A DNA stretch of 64,000 nucleotides from Pogostemon cablin (GCA_023678885.1 CM043013.1:21794791-21858790), one strand, 5' to 3'. Counted from the stretch's first letter, positions 10,791 through 23,959 are shown. Numbers and translations: made by a program. The notes: generated by a model from the letters alone, not told the origin.

Positions 10791-11086
10791 AGGTATATGG
10801 GTTTAGGGGTATATTTGGTATTTTACTTTAATATTTTGTATTAAATAATAATTATTTTAAATCAATGTATCTAGTAGTAATTAGGGGTACAAAGTGTGTA
10901 CCTATCAGTAATTATTTCATATATATATATATATATATTACATATATTCTTTTCTTGAAAAAACACACATAATTTTCAGAGTTTTAATTTTTATTTGTAA
11001 TAAATGTTACTTTGTATATATTAGTTTAATATATTATAAAAATATATATATTTATTTATGCAAAATAAAAAATGATATTGATTTAT

Positions 11087-11821
11087 GGCAAAGACTTCCC
11101 TAAGGCAGTCTTTTTCTTTCAAAATGGTACAACCGGATCCATTCAGCCCATTTTTATTTTTTCGGATATCTGGACCAGCCCATTTCACGTTACTATTTGA
11201 ACTAAGCCCATATCACATTACCGTTTGATATTTTAAAACATAAAAATGTGAGAGGGGTTTCTATTTTGCTCATCGTCGTTCTCGGTTTGCGCACTTCTTC
11301 CAACGTCGGTTCGCGAAATCTCTTCTCGTCTTCTCCATTTGCAGCTCCTTTTCCAACACCGGTTCTCGTGTTCATGCCTTTGGTCGTCTGCGCCCCTTTG
11401 GTTGTGTTCATTTTTGTTAATCGCCGAAGGAGTTTTCATCTTTGTTGATGTATTTTCTACTGATTTTTGTTTCTATCTTAAACGTATTCTACAGTTTTCC
11501 ATCCTTAATTTTTGAGAATCGGTGATACAAATTATTAATTTTTGTTCTGGAATTTTGATGGTAAATGTATTTTTTAGCCAATATTTTTGATGTCATCGTG
11601 TTTTCATATGTACTGGAATTTTGTTTTTCTTTTGTTCATATGATTTTTTTTGTTTAAATAATATCAGTTATCCTTGTTTTTAGCAGTTGGAAAATAGTCA
11701 GCAATTTGCACTAGGTTAAGTAGATAGAACTCTTGTTTTTAAATTGTCTTAATTGCATGCACAATTTTTTGTATATTAATTACTTGGATTTTCGTTGTAG
11801 GTTTGTTGAGATAATTTTATA
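11087..11821 (+). promoter_or_regulatory. 5' terminal region and untranslated leader of the Ulp1-like gene
   Basis: After the TIR (about 11087-11145) comes a C/T-rich leader (about 11240-11450, CGTCGTTCTCGG, CTTCTCGTCTTCTCC) that looks like a transcribed 5'UTR. An intron-like AT-rich stretch follows up to TTTTCGTTGTAG at about 11802, just before the first ATG. The promoter itself is not identifiable by eye. Confidence 0.4.
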
Positions 11822-12210
11822 ATGGGTAGAAAACAATGTGTTCTTCCTGGGCAAGGTCCTATGTTTCGTAGAAAATATAGACGTATAATTCAAACTCGTT
11901 CTAAAACTTCTAAAATTTTACAAGAGAAGTTGGTGGAGAAAAATCAAAATAGAGTGGGTGATTAAAGAAAACAACAAGGAACAGATCATGGCTATAATTC
12001 TCTTGTATTGTATGATGATAAACTTGCACAGAAATCAATGGATTCTGGTGCTGAAATTTCACCAAGATTTTATGCAAGAAGAATGAAAAGACAAAGAAGT
12101 CCTATTAGAGTAAATGAGGACATGTACATGTTTGTTCATTAAATGAGATACATTGTTATTATTTTATTGTTTTGATTTGTTTCTTTTCTGTTGTACTCTT
12201 ATATTGTAGT

Positions 12211-12890
12211 GAAATTGGTCAGACTGAGATGGTCATTCCTGATAGTGATGAGAGGAGTTCAAACTTAAGGAATGATATGAATCAAAGGCTTGATTGATTT
12301 GAATCTCTTATGTTGTTATATTTTTATATTTATTTGTTGTTCTTTTTTGGAATTGGAGTGAAATTGGGTAGAATGAAACTGTAGTTCTGGATAGTTATGA
12401 GAGGGGTTCGAAGTTAAGGAATGATAGGAGTCAAAGGTTTGATTGATTAGAATCTCTTATGTTGTTATACTCTTATATTTACTTTTTGTTTTTTTGACAT
12501 TGTAGTGAAATTGAACACACTAAAATTATAATCCCCAATAGTGATGAGAGGAGGTCAAAGTTAAAGAATGATGGGAACCAAAGGTTTGATTGATTAGACT
12601 CTATTATTTTGATATACTCTTATATTAATTTTTTGTTCTTGTTGAATTTGTAGTGAAGTTTGACACACTGAAACTGTAAACCCTGATAGTGATGAAATGA
12701 GGTCAAAAAGTTAAAGAATGATAGGAATCAAAGGTTTGATTCATTATACTCTATTATGTTGATATACTCTTATATTAATGTTTTGTTCTTGTTGAATTTG
12801 TACTGAAATTGGACACACTGAAACTGTAATACCTATTATTCATGAGAGGAGGTCAAAGTTAAGGAATGTTAAACAAAGGTTTGATTCGTT
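12211..12890 (+). repeat. Five tandem copies of a mini-exon plus intron
   Basis: Units of about 145 bp begin near 12211, 12357, 12505, 12652 and 12800. Each has a TTGTAG-type acceptor, a block reading like EIGQTEMVIPDSDER with later decay, a CAAAGG end, and a T-rich intron. The repeat is within the Ulp1-like gene and multiplies an exon with its intron. Confidence 0.75.
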
Positions 12891-13426
12891 GGACTACTTT
12901 TTCTATAGATGTATTTGTGTTGTTGTGCTCTTATTTGTTCTTTTTGAAATTATAGCAATATATCCAAAAAAAAGCCTTCTGGTATGGCAGAGAAAAGCAA
13001 AAAAATAACAACTCCTAATCTCAGAGATAGGAGGTATCATTTTTGTGTTTCTAGTTTCGAATGTTACTCTTTCCTATATATGAGGTTACTCTGTTTAATA
13101 ATTTAGGTTACTCTATATAGTTTGATTCATTTTTATGATATCTAATTTTATCCTGTTTACTATTTACTGTTTAATGGTTTACTCTTTTTGTTGAATTGGT
13201 TTATTATGAACCAGACTTTAGTTTACTGTTTGTAGTTTTTATTTGTTTTCATTTTGTCCATGTTTTGTGATGTTTGGTTATCAACTTCTAGTTTACATTT
13301 TCTATTATTTTGTTCATGGAAAGAAGTAGATGAATTTGAAATTATTTTGTATTAAACTTAAAGTAAATTAAATTTGTTTTATGTGATATTCTTTGTTTTG
13401 ATGTTTTTTTTATCATTGCTTGCAGT

Positions 13427-14450
13427 CTTGTTGATGATGAGACCCCTATAAGGTATGTAAATTTTGAATACATTGTAGTCTTTTTTTATGTTTAGCCAAT
13501 TTGTTTGATCTCTTATTATGTTTAGTTATATCTATATTGCAGCGAAATTCCTATTATAAGATCGAAATCATCCAAGCTTGTTACTAGGGGATCTAAAATA
13601 TCCAAGCCTGATGGGAGGGCAGATAATAGCAAAAAATCAACTCCTAATATCAGAAATAAGAGGTAATGTTTCTATTTTCCTGGTTTCCATGTCTACTCTT
13701 TCCAATATATGAGGTTACCCTATTCAATGATTTAGGTTACTAAATATGTTTTTCATTCATTTTCTGATGTGAAATTCCTTTATTTAAATTATTTTTTATT
13801 ATTTATTGCAGTCTTGTTGATGATGATGATTTTGTTTCAGATGGTATCCCCTTGAGGTATTTAAATTTCAATACATTGTATCCGATTTTTTTTTGTAATA
13901 TTCTTTTTGTTTGTTTTTTTATGTTTAGTTATATTTATATTGCAGTGAAATTCCTATTAGAAGATCAAAACCATCCAAGCCTGTTACTAGGGGATCTAAA
14001 ATATCCAAGCCTGATGGGAGGGCTGAGAAAAGCAAAAAATCAACTCATAATATCAGAATTAGGAGGTAATATTTCTATGTTCCTGTTTTCAAAGGTTACT
14101 CTGTTCTATATATGAGGTTACTATATTCAATGACTTAGGTTACTAAGTATGTTTTTTATTTATTTTTTGATGTGAAATTCCTTTATTTAAATTATTTTGT
14201 ATTATTGCTCGCAGTCTTGTTGATGATGATGATGATTTTGTTTCAAATGAGATCCCCTTGAGGTATTTAAATTTCAATACATTGTATCTTTTTTTCTTTT
14301 TCTGTAATATTCTTTTTGTTTGTTTTTTTGTGTTTATTTTTATTTATATTGTAGAGAAATTCCTATTAGAATCTAAACTAACAAAGCCTGTTACTAAGAG
14401 ATCTAAAAAGGGAGTATCGACTTCTACAACCAACAATAAGAGGTATTACG
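13427..14450 (+). repeat. Three tandem copies of a two-exon cassette
   Basis: Cassettes of about 390 bp begin near 13427, 13812 and 14215. Each has a short exon (SLVDDD..., ending CCCTTGAG or CCTATAAG before GTAT), an intron, then a longer exon (EIPIRRSKPSKPVTRGSKIS) ending AAGAGG or TAGGAGG before GTAAT, and a second intron. Splice sites are conserved in all three, though the third copy is frame-shifted in its long exon. Confidence 0.8.
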
Positions 14451-17400
14451 TTTTTGTTTATAGTTGACTATATATATTATTTACGGTGAACACTTTTAAT
14501 CATTATTGTTATATTTATTGCAGTGATAAGAAGAAATCAAAGCGAGTTGACTTCAGACTTAGGGAAAAGTAATTATACTTTTTATTTTATTTTTTTATTT
14601 CTGTGTTTTGTCAATTGATATATGATGCTTATCATTTTTTTATTTTTTTGTCCAGCGGGTTATTTAGCCATTGCAGGCCTAATGGCCTTAACACTGTTGT
14701 GCAGAATTTCAATGATAAGCAGAAGTCTGATATCAAGGAGCTTGGGTTTGATACCTTATTGGAATTAAAAGTTGATAAATGTGTTAATGTAGATCTCATG
14801 TCATGGTTGGTTGACAACTTCAATAGTGGTAGTAGAATGTTAACCGTGGATAATTATCAGAGCTTCTATGTTACTCCCGATGATGTCTATGATGTTTTTA
14901 TGCTGCCAAAGAATGATGGTATGGATATGACAATCTTTACAAATCTTGAAGGGTCAGAGTTTCTCGATTTCATTAAAGACGAATATGATATAAAGGTCAA
15001 AATGCATTGTGGTTGTTTGGGTGATCTTCTTTTGAACAAGTTTAAGGATGGAGGTGTGGATTTTAAAAGAATATTTGTGTTATATACTGTAAGTTCTTTT
15101 CTTGCACCTTCTGTCAATGGGTCTGTTAAGAGTCGGCTTTCTAAATCATTGGAAGATGTGAGTATGATTCCCAAACTTGATTGGTGCAAGTTTGTTTTGG
15201 ATAAGTTGTGCACTTCTATTTCCAAGTTTAAGCTGTGATCTAGTACATGCATTGGGGGATGTATTCTTTTATTACAAATCATATATTTTTATCATATGAT
15301 TTGGAGGGGAATACCAAAACCTGTGTCCATTCCTCTTATACTGCATTGGACAGATATTAAACTACTTTCAAGGAAGAAGGAAGAAATGGAAGCCGGTAAA
15401 TTTGGTCTCGGAAAATTGAGTGATAGATATCCTCTATCTGCAAATGGAGTTGTCAAAACTGTTGACCTTACCAGTTCAGATCCTGTTATAGATGACGCAC
15501 AGACCAAGGTATTATATAATGCATTTCTTTAAATAGTTTTAGACAGGGTACTCTTATATATCAATATGATTACTCTTTTATATGTCTTGGGTTACTATTT
15601 AAAATTTAAATTTAACTTTATGGGAATATAAGAAATAATCTGTTGATTTTGTTTTTTATTCAGGAAATAGGCAGTTTGTTGAATAGCCTTAAGCGTGATA
15701 CAGATAGTTTCTTGAAGAAATATCAATCAAAGCTTGCTTAAGTTTCCGAACTTGCTCAAAAGTTTAAGAATAATCAGAGTTCTACTCCTGAGGAATCTGA
15801 TTCCCAGAAATTCTTTTGTGATGAAAAGGTGTTGAAATATATTCATGATATTATCAAACACTTCAAAGCAACAAAAAAGCTAGCTGCAGAAATGCCTAGT
15901 TATAAGTTTACCCCGTCTCCACCCATCCCTTCTGATCCAGAGGAAGATTATTTTGAGGCTGGAAAACAGTATTTTAACTCTGAAGATGTTGAATTGGATG
16001 AAGATGATGATGTTGAGGATGTCTCTCCTCAAGAATTAAGTGAAGCAAGAGATTCAGTTCAGAGAACAAGACCTCAGAGATCTTCAATTAACAATCTGGA
16101 CAACATGGTTGAAGATGTTGGGTATGTTTCAAAATTCATTACCCAACACAAAAAGGTTTTTGAAGGCATGGAGAAGGAGTATAAGGAGGTTTTTTTGGAC
16201 TATATTTTCTATGATGCTAAAGTTTCAAGGGATCAGTAAGTGCATTTTATCTTTATAAATTTTTTTTCTAAGTATAATTTTGTCTATTTATTAACATTTT
16301 TTATGTTTTATAATTCAATCAGGAAGCGTTATTATCGAAGGGGGTTGTTCCATTTTATCCAACAAGATGACATTCTTTCGATGAAATGCAATTGTCAAAT
16401 ATATGATACGATCTTTTCCGCTTGGATTCTTGAGGTGAATGCTGAGTCAGGGCTTGATAAGCACAGACAGAGATTTGTTTTTAACATTGATCATAGTGTA
16501 AGTATTTCTTTCTTTTTTTTTAATTGTTTAAAATTTTTAAATAAATCTAATGCATTTTATTTATATATTCTTAATTTTTTTGTAGTATTTGCTTCAAGAA
16601 ACAATTCAATCAGATGTTCCTACAGCCAATTACGAGAATTTTAAAATATGTTGGGATTTATGGCTGGAGTCTTTCAAAGACATGTTATTATGTGCTAAAT
16701 TGGTATGACATATTCTTATTTTAAATATCTGATATTCTTTTTGGCTGATACAGTTACTCTTTAAGTAATCATGGGGTTACTCTTCAAAGTTAATTGTGGT
16801 TACTCCAGTAGAACTTTTGGTTTCCTATTATTAATGAAATTACTCTTTATATTTGTTGAAGTTTTACAATATTTATTTAATGAAATTGCTTAACATTTTC
16901 AATGTTATTTTTTATATAGATTTTTTTGCCAATGTGTTTGGAGCACCACTTCAATGTTGTAGTCATCAATCTGGTGGACTCCAAGATCCAATACTTGGAT
17001 AATAAGAAGTGGTTTGATCCTAAAAAATAATACTATTATCAGTCAGCACGTTTTCTGGTAACATAAAATTGATATGTTTTTATTTTTTTTAAATTTAACA
17101 TTTTAAAGTTTTTTAATCTAATGCAATTTATTTTTTTAGGTCCAAATGATGATTCAGTATTTGGCTGATATAAATCATCCAAAAGCTGCTAAGATGGTTA
17201 ACTACGTGGATGAGTCAATCAATTTTAAATAGACTACATCAAGGGTTGATAATAATTGTGGTATTTATGCCATGCGTCATATCAAGCACTTTAATGGATA
17301 TCCTTATATAGACCCGAATTTGAACAAGGTATATTTATTCAGTATATAGTTCCCTTCATTATTTATGAGCACTTTCAATGTATATGAATTTTTTAATACT

Positions 17401-18085
17401 TACTAATTATTAAATGATTTGTTCTAATGTATTTTGTTCTTGTGTAGAAAACAACATAACTGGTTTATTAAAACTGTTCATTAGAAAATGCTCATCCATG
17501 TTACTCTTTTTACATTTAATTGAATTACTCTTTTTGACAACATATGTCACTTCTTAATAATGGCCGCTCTTTATTTGAATTCTTTAACTTTTTTGGTTTC
17601 TGTTTTTTTGTTAATGGTTTTCACGACATTGTCCTATTTTCCTTTGACAAAGATGTGGACATTTTAATGACCTATACATGTCATGGGCCTTGATAATTGC
17701 ATATTCCATATTTGATTATTGTATTTTGATAATTGCATTTTAAGTGTATTATTTTGCAATTTGATAATTGCATCTCAGGTGATTGGTCATTTTGATTATT
17801 CCATACTCTATTTTGTAGGCTGGCGTAAGGTTGAGGTTGCGTGGTGAAATTTGTGCAAGTATAGTATTATCAAACTTTAATGAGTTGAGGAATTTTGTCA
17901 TTATTAAAATAAAGAAACTCTACAAGAAAAAGCTAGATTTGATCAAGAATATCTCCGAACGCAAGAAGGAAGACTTGATGCAAAAGAAATTGGAGAAAAA
18001 GATGTTGGCTGGGGAAAAGTTAAAAAGTTTAAATGAACATGCATTAGGAAAGAGGAAAAGGATTCCTAAGAAACTTTCTATGTAA

Positions 18086-19064
18086 TAGTTAATTGGATTT
18101 TATTCTGATTATTAAAGTCATATTTGTGTTAACTGATATGTAGGTACTTGAAGCATTGTTCTCAAGTAAATGAATTTTGATTACTGTTAGATAGACTGTT
18201 TGAACAGCACTAGAAGTAATCTAGTCTTTGTATTCTGAAGTTCATGTTTGATTTCTGTGAAATTAAAATATTTTCTCATTTGGATTATTATAGATTGTTG
18301 TAGATATTGGTAACTTGATTGATAGCTTATATTGTAATAAACTGATTCAAACAGGTGTTGTTATGAGATATAACACAATTAATTTACATTTATTAAATTC
18401 CCAGATTTTACATAGTTTTATCAAGGTATAAAAAGTGATTCATTAAACATCTATCTAATTTGATATATAATTGGATTAGTCTTTTGTATTGTAATATTGT
18501 AATGAATTATTTTTTATTTTAACTACTGTTTATTTAAACTGACTGTTAATCAGGAATAGTAACTTTCCATGCGATCTGAAAGTAACTTTAGACTACTTAT
18601 TTGAATTATTAGGATTTCTTTTTTTGATTAAATAGCTCATTCTTTTTTTAAATGACACAAACTATGGTTACGGATATATGTAAAAGGTACAAAAGGTGAT
18701 CCCTGCAATGGAAATCACAAAATGATACAAACTATGGCTCTGGGATATGTGTAAGAAGCACAAAAGGGATACATTTGTAAAAAGTACAAAAAGTGATATA
18801 TGCTGCAATAGTTAAACGCTTATACTCAAATTTAGGTTACTCTTTCGACTTAATTGGAGTACTCTTTTAAATGAACTAGGTTACTCCTTTCTCAATGACA
18901 GAGGCTATGTTTTGTGAATATGTGTAATAAGTACAAAAGATGACCACTGCTACAAAAATTACAGAAATTAAATAAATCTTCAATGCCCAGGTAAAATGCT
19001 TATAATCAAATACGTAAAATATAGATCAAGCGTTTATTTTTGTTTTGAACATTACGGAAGAATA
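18086..19064. other. Intergenic region between the two convergent MULE genes
   Basis: AT-rich with no coding region. Recurrent GTTACTCTTT-like text (also in introns of the Ulp1 gene) suggests diverged internal repeats. 3' ends of both genes must lie here. Confidence 0.45.
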
Positions 19065-22000
19065 CTAAATCAAATGTTTATTTTCTATTTTTATTCCACT
19101 TGTGCTACTCTTCTTTTGTCCTTTTGAACTTTGTAGACCACTCTTTATTCTCTTGTTTCTTCCCTTTGTCTTTGCACGTGCAGGATCCAAAACAGCTATG
19201 GATGATGCGGATTCTGTTGTATCTGCATATTCTTCATCAATCCTTACTACTGTTTTCATTTTCTTCAAATCTCTTGTATAAGATTCTTCAAGTGCCTCCC
19301 TTGCTTGTTGATTATCTTCACATAACAAGACCTACTTATAATACTTACGAGTCATTTGCTACCTCCATGGTATAGCTTTATCTTTGTCCATTGTTGGAAG
19401 TTCCTTTTTAATTCTATTCCACACATCAGCTTTTGCAAGTTTTGTCCATCTTTTCATTATATAAGACACAGGAATCAACTTCATTGAGTTTATGAGTAGA
19501 ACATTCAAACTGTGGTGGCACAAGAGACCCATTTCTTCAAATTTCTTGCAGGTGCACTGTATGAGCTTCAAATGTGTATAAAAAATAACTCTCATAAGCT
19601 TACCATCTTCAGGCTCACCAACATCATATGCTATAGTGCAGTCTTCAAATGCACACACTTTAGTGGTAACATTTACGTATTTTAAGAACTCCTTTTCAAA
19701 TTCTCTGAAATTGACTGTGTGTAAACTTCTGCAGCATGTTTTATCAAGCCTTTTTTTTCCAAGAAAGTATAAGGTTCTGTTCTTGTCCCATTAAATTCAT
19801 CCAACACTTCATTATTCCTCCAATTTTTGACTATGTCGTTGAAGATTCTGTAAAATTCTGTCAAGTTTGTGTCTTTTCTTGTATTGAACCCTATTGCATT
19901 GTTTGTACTCTCACTTCATTGTGATGACAACATACCAGCAGAGAAGTAGTTTTTATTCAATGCTGTGCACCACTTTTCCTTCACACCATATATTTTCATT
20001 AACCATGTGTGAGTTTGTAAATTATATTTTTTGATCATACTATCCCAACACAATTCAAAGTCTTCATCATCAACACATCCTGACAAACATCTACTGAAAT
20101 GTTCAAGAAAATAATGGATACCTTTTATTTTTCCAAATTTACCCGTAGCCTTTTCATATATGTGCCACAAACATAATCTGTGTCTGATTCTGGAAATATC
20201 TGCAAACATAGAAATATTAGGGTTACTCATTTGTAGAAGCATATATTACTCTATAATGTAATGTAGACTACTCAATGAATTTTAATGTTAACAAATGAGT
20301 TTTCCAATCATCTTACCTTTGGTATTGCAGAAGCAATTGCATAGTCCTGATCAGTGATGATTGTTACTGGATATTTATCTTCCATTGATTTTCTGAATTC
20401 TGTAAACAACCACTCAAAGGTAACTGCTCTCTCATATAATATAAAAGCACACCCAAATATGATGTTTTTCCTATGGTTGTTCACTCCCACAAAAGGTGCA
20501 CATATGAGATCATATTTATTAGTTCTGTAGGTTGTATAAAAAACAACCACATTTCCATATAAAAAGTAATCTTCCTTCATTATTGGGTCTCTTAAAAAAA
20601 TGCAAGCCAATCTTGACTGTTCATCTAGCACGAAATATAATAGAAGTCTAGATTTTGAGAATTTTCCTCTTTCAATTTATTGAGCAATGTTTGTGCATCT
20701 CCTCCTTCAATATTCTTTCTCTTTAAACCATCAATAATGTTTTTGTGGTCTTTCATAGTATGACATATTTTTTCCTGACCACCTGCTTCACTGACCATGT
20801 AGTGATAAGATCTTGCTGCTCTCATTCCTGAATCTAAAATATGCTCGATCACTACTGCAGTTTCAGTAGTTATTTTTCTTTCTGAACGGTGTAGGTGACC
20901 CCATTCCTTTCTTGTTATCTCATGATTGTGCTCTGTGTTATGTTTAATAACTACACAACCTCCAAATTTATTTATTTTCACTGTCATTAATGCCTTGCAA
21001 TATGTTCTTGTAACATTAACTTTATTTTTTTGGCAGTTTCCTTTTGTCGTCTTATTCCTTCACATGGACACATATAGTTCTTTGCTATTGGATGTCCTTT
21101 GCTGAAACGTCTTGTAGTCACTTTACGTGCACTAAATCTAACTAATCTAGCATGCTTACAATACAAATCATACATCTCAGCCACTGTATCTGTTGTCATA
21201 CCTAGTAGACTTCCACTTATTTCATCATGTTCTGCATTTAATATTTAACAAAGAGTAAGACTTCATTAATTTTTTCATACTGAGTGAATGCTAGTGGAAT
21301 AAGTAGTTTCAGAGATAAATAAGAATTAATATATATGGGTTTACAAATTATCTATGCCAACCGTTAATCAGAAAATAGCAGTACATAATTGTATGCAATC
21401 AACAAGTGAATTTAGGTTACTTTTTCGTAAAAATCGGATCACTCCAGTTTTGTAACTAGGTTACTCCTATTCTTAAATGACTGAAATGTAGTTCTGTATT
21501 TATATAAGATGTATAATAAGAAATATAAAAATTTTAAAGCAAAATACGACAATAACAGAACATCACCATATTAACATATGAATAAGAAATTTCTAAATCA
21601 CAACACCACCATGCTAAGCAACATAACAAATTCAATATAAGAAATAAGAAAATTTTAAAACAAAACACCACAATATTAACACATGAATTCTATTTGATGA
21701 ATGAGTTAAATCAGTGAATGGAAATTCTATGTAATCACGTAGTATACGATACCATGTTTTTTAGAATTTTCTAACCTCCATTTGATGCATTGTTGGTGAC
21801 TACAAATGTTTCTTCTTCAATTATTCCTACGAATTTAAGAAAGTTGATGAAGAAATTGACTAAATTTAACATTTAATCTCATGGAAATTGACGGAAAAAA
21901 TATACAAACCTGAATTGAATTCAGTAAAATCTCTGAAATCTTCTTCTGGTTAATAACCTCTGTCCGCAACAACTGGACTCTGTTCATCATCTCGCTGCTC

Positions 22001-22093
22001 CACGCTATGAAAGGCCTCGAATTCACAGCGGTCATTGATGCGTGGCATTGGCGTATTATCCTCCTGTCTGCCATCTTCTTGTAGGTTCTCCAT
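19065..22093 (-). pseudogene. FAR1/FHY3-type Mutator-like transposase, decayed
   Basis: Transposase that would recognise the MULE ends and cut and join DNA in the nucleus. Exon 1 is 22093-21910 (MENLQEDGRQEDNTP, acidic), exon 2 21826-21776, exon 3 from 21231. In order: FAR1-type DNA-binding region (FSARKVTTRRFSKG, then HNTEHNHEIT, about 21150-20920); MULE catalytic domain (TTYRTNKYD, FVGVNNHRKNIIFG, FEWLFTEF, TIITDQDYAIASAIP, 20560-20310); HRLCLWHI (about 20175); SWIM zinc finger CTCKKFEEMGLLCHHSLNVL (about 19555-19495); basic C-terminus. It is broken by a stop at 19918-19916 (TGA where Arg is usual), one in exon 1, and frame changes near 20630 and 19670. The first catalytic Asp is Tyr (codon 20538-20536). 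Confidence 0.85.
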
Positions 22094-22317
22094 GTCGCTA
22101 ATTTAGGGCTCGAAATGTAGATTTAGAGATTCAGAGAAGGAGAAGCCTATACGAAGATCGAATACCCACGAAATTTTAAGCAACCAACGATCTTTTCTTC
22201 TATTACATATAGGAAGGAAGGCTATTTATCCGCGAATTTAATCCATTTTGCTATAGGATTCGGTTGTACCAAAATTTTGGTAGGACCGGTTGTAGGGTAG
22301 TCACTCTCTTGATTTAT

Positions 22318-23959
22318 TTCTAGGTTATCCATAGTCTTAAAAATTATAAAATCCATCATAATGTACTTATTTAATTAAGAATAATTTATTTAAATAATGT
22401 AATAAAATTTTATTTAATAAGCTATTTGTATATTAAAAAATAAAATTAAATTTTTTTAATAAAATGAATAGAAGGCAACAATACTTAATTTTTCAATTAG
22501 ATAATTAGACACACATATAAAACATGAGTGATTGTTAACACATGTAAGTAACGTGTCAATAAATTTTTTGTTTTTAAAAAAAATGAAAAAATATATGAAT
22601 ATAAGATGAAATGTGTTCCAATCATTATGAAGTAAAATTAGATGTCGAATTAACAAACTCTTACATCATGTACAATAACATCGAATCCAAATTTCATGTA
22701 TATAGGCTTTTCAAAGTATACAAAACTCCTTGTGAATGCTCTTACCTATGTTGTATGAATCGTGATGCAGAATAAAAAACGAGTAGTAGTCAATCATTTA
22801 GCAAATCCTAGCAACACGAGTAATGTGGTGTTAGTGTTGTCAACAAACTATTAAAATACCTGTCAAACAAGACAATCAAATATGAATCAGCTAAAGACGA
22901 GCTCAATCATGCATATTGAGTCTTTTCTTCCTTTCTAATGAATATACATGACAATTTATTAAACTCTTATATGAATTAAGAAGCACATGTACAAGTTTCC
23001 CTCATACGACTTGCATTCCATAACACTTAAGTTATGAGTTTTTACTTAACATTTCATAACATAGATGGAAATATGATGAAAAAAATATGAATAATGAGTA
23101 TAAGCCAATTACAATGTTGAGTACACTATGTACCAGAAAGAAAAACAGAGTATGCAAGTAAAGTTTTTTATGCAGAAATTACTGTTGAGGTACGTATGAT
23201 CTATTAAAACATAAGGAACCACTAAAATATGCTTATTAGCCCACCCATCACCATCAGTGTGATGATTGCACATGCCAGATTGGAAGATTGTTGTTTCCAA
23301 ATGGGAAAAATCATTCCTAAAAGAATTTGAGCACACTGTTATCATTTTCTTTGAATTTGCAAAGTAAATTTATACTTTGCAAGACAAAAATTAGCTTTCA
23401 AATACACATAATCCTACTCTATAATCTACTTACAGACTTCATTTTTTATTTTTTTTATCAAATACTCTCATATTTTTCATATTCTCTCTCATACTTTTTG
23501 TCTTAGCTCCCATGCTTTTCAATCATCCAAAAATTATCACACTACTTTTCCCAATATTTATATTCATAGTACAATCTACTTTTTCAATCCTACCATACCA
23601 AAAATAAGAAACCAACCATATTCCCTAAACTACAAAACCACTAAGCAATACTAGTATATTTTCTTTCTCTGTCTTCACCAACCCTCATCTTTCCAAGAGT
23701 ACCGACACAGCCTTGATTTTCTCACACTTTACAGGGAATGGGATATGGGACACACATTTTCTTCATCAGATTATACCGCAAAAAAGCATATAGAATAACA
23801 AGACTATGTCAACGTTCTAAGAGAACTTACCCAAGAACACACAAGCCTTGATTTTTTTCATACTTGAGTTCTAATCAAGTATAAATCAAACTGGAGTTTT
23901 CCATTTTGGCTTTCCTTAGCAGCAAAGTACAAAAAGATACCTCTGTAAAGTAATGTGTA
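22318..23959. other. AT-rich CACTA interior, no gene recognised
   Basis: Only short frames. On the minus strand 23345-23109 encodes 78 residues without a recognisable motif. The text looks like intron sequence of a carried gene, but I cannot show it. Confidence 0.35.

Larger units (their letters stand above)
9582..10918. mobile_element. MULE of the TTACT-end family, copy A
   Basis: The left end reads GGGAGGATTACTACCAGGTA. The right end, read inward, reads GAAATAATTACTGATAGGTA. In both, TTACT follows seven bases and a GATACA/GGTACA block comes next. ATATATATA flanks both sides, but in a microsatellite this duplication alone is weak. The end structure is shared with 27900-28423, 31436-34295 and 53948-55023, where 9-bp duplications are clear. 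The interior has GTGCAGCA repeats, a nested TRIM (9796-10454) and a GC-rich segment with poly-T. No transposase is present. Confidence 0.65.
11822..18085 (+). pseudogene. Ulp1-like cysteine protease (C48) gene of the MULE, multi-exon, with stops
   Basis: Predicted SUMO/ubiquitin-like protease of the type carried by plant MULEs; its role in transposition is unknown. Exon 1 starts at ATG 11822 (MGRKQCVLPGQG). Many small exons follow (12211-14560), then a large one at about 14656-15240 with the conserved N-terminal region (LMSWLVDNF, VTPDDVYDVFMLP). Further exons lie near 15303-15510, 15664-16237, 16321-16498, 16585-16702, 16920-17060 and 17140-17329, and a Lys-rich last exon at 17819-18085. The protease core is visible: His in LEHHFNVVVINLVD (about 16950), Asp in YLDN, and Cys in DNNCGIYAMRH (codon 17257-17259). 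Stops at 11963, 15235, 15739, 17028 and 17230 and a frame change near 15235 mark it as broken. The stop at 17230 is a TAG where Trp is expected. Confidence 0.75.
11078..22317. mobile_element. 11.2-kb MULE carrying Ulp1-like and FAR1-type transposase genes (with TSDs)
   Basis: TTGATTTAT occurs at 11078-11086 and again at 22309-22317, a 9-bp duplication as made by Mutator-like transposases, so the element is 11087-22308. The ends are imperfect inverted repeats of about 50 bp: GACTTCCCTA outside and GGTACAACCGGATCC inside on the left, GACTACCCTA and GGTACAACCGAATCC on the right read inward. The two genes point at each other: Ulp1-like on plus (11822-18085), transposase on minus (22093-19065). 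Ulp1 domains are known passengers of plant MULEs (Kaonashi/KI-MULE, CUMULE). Both genes have several stops, so this copy is probably inactive. Confidence 0.85.
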
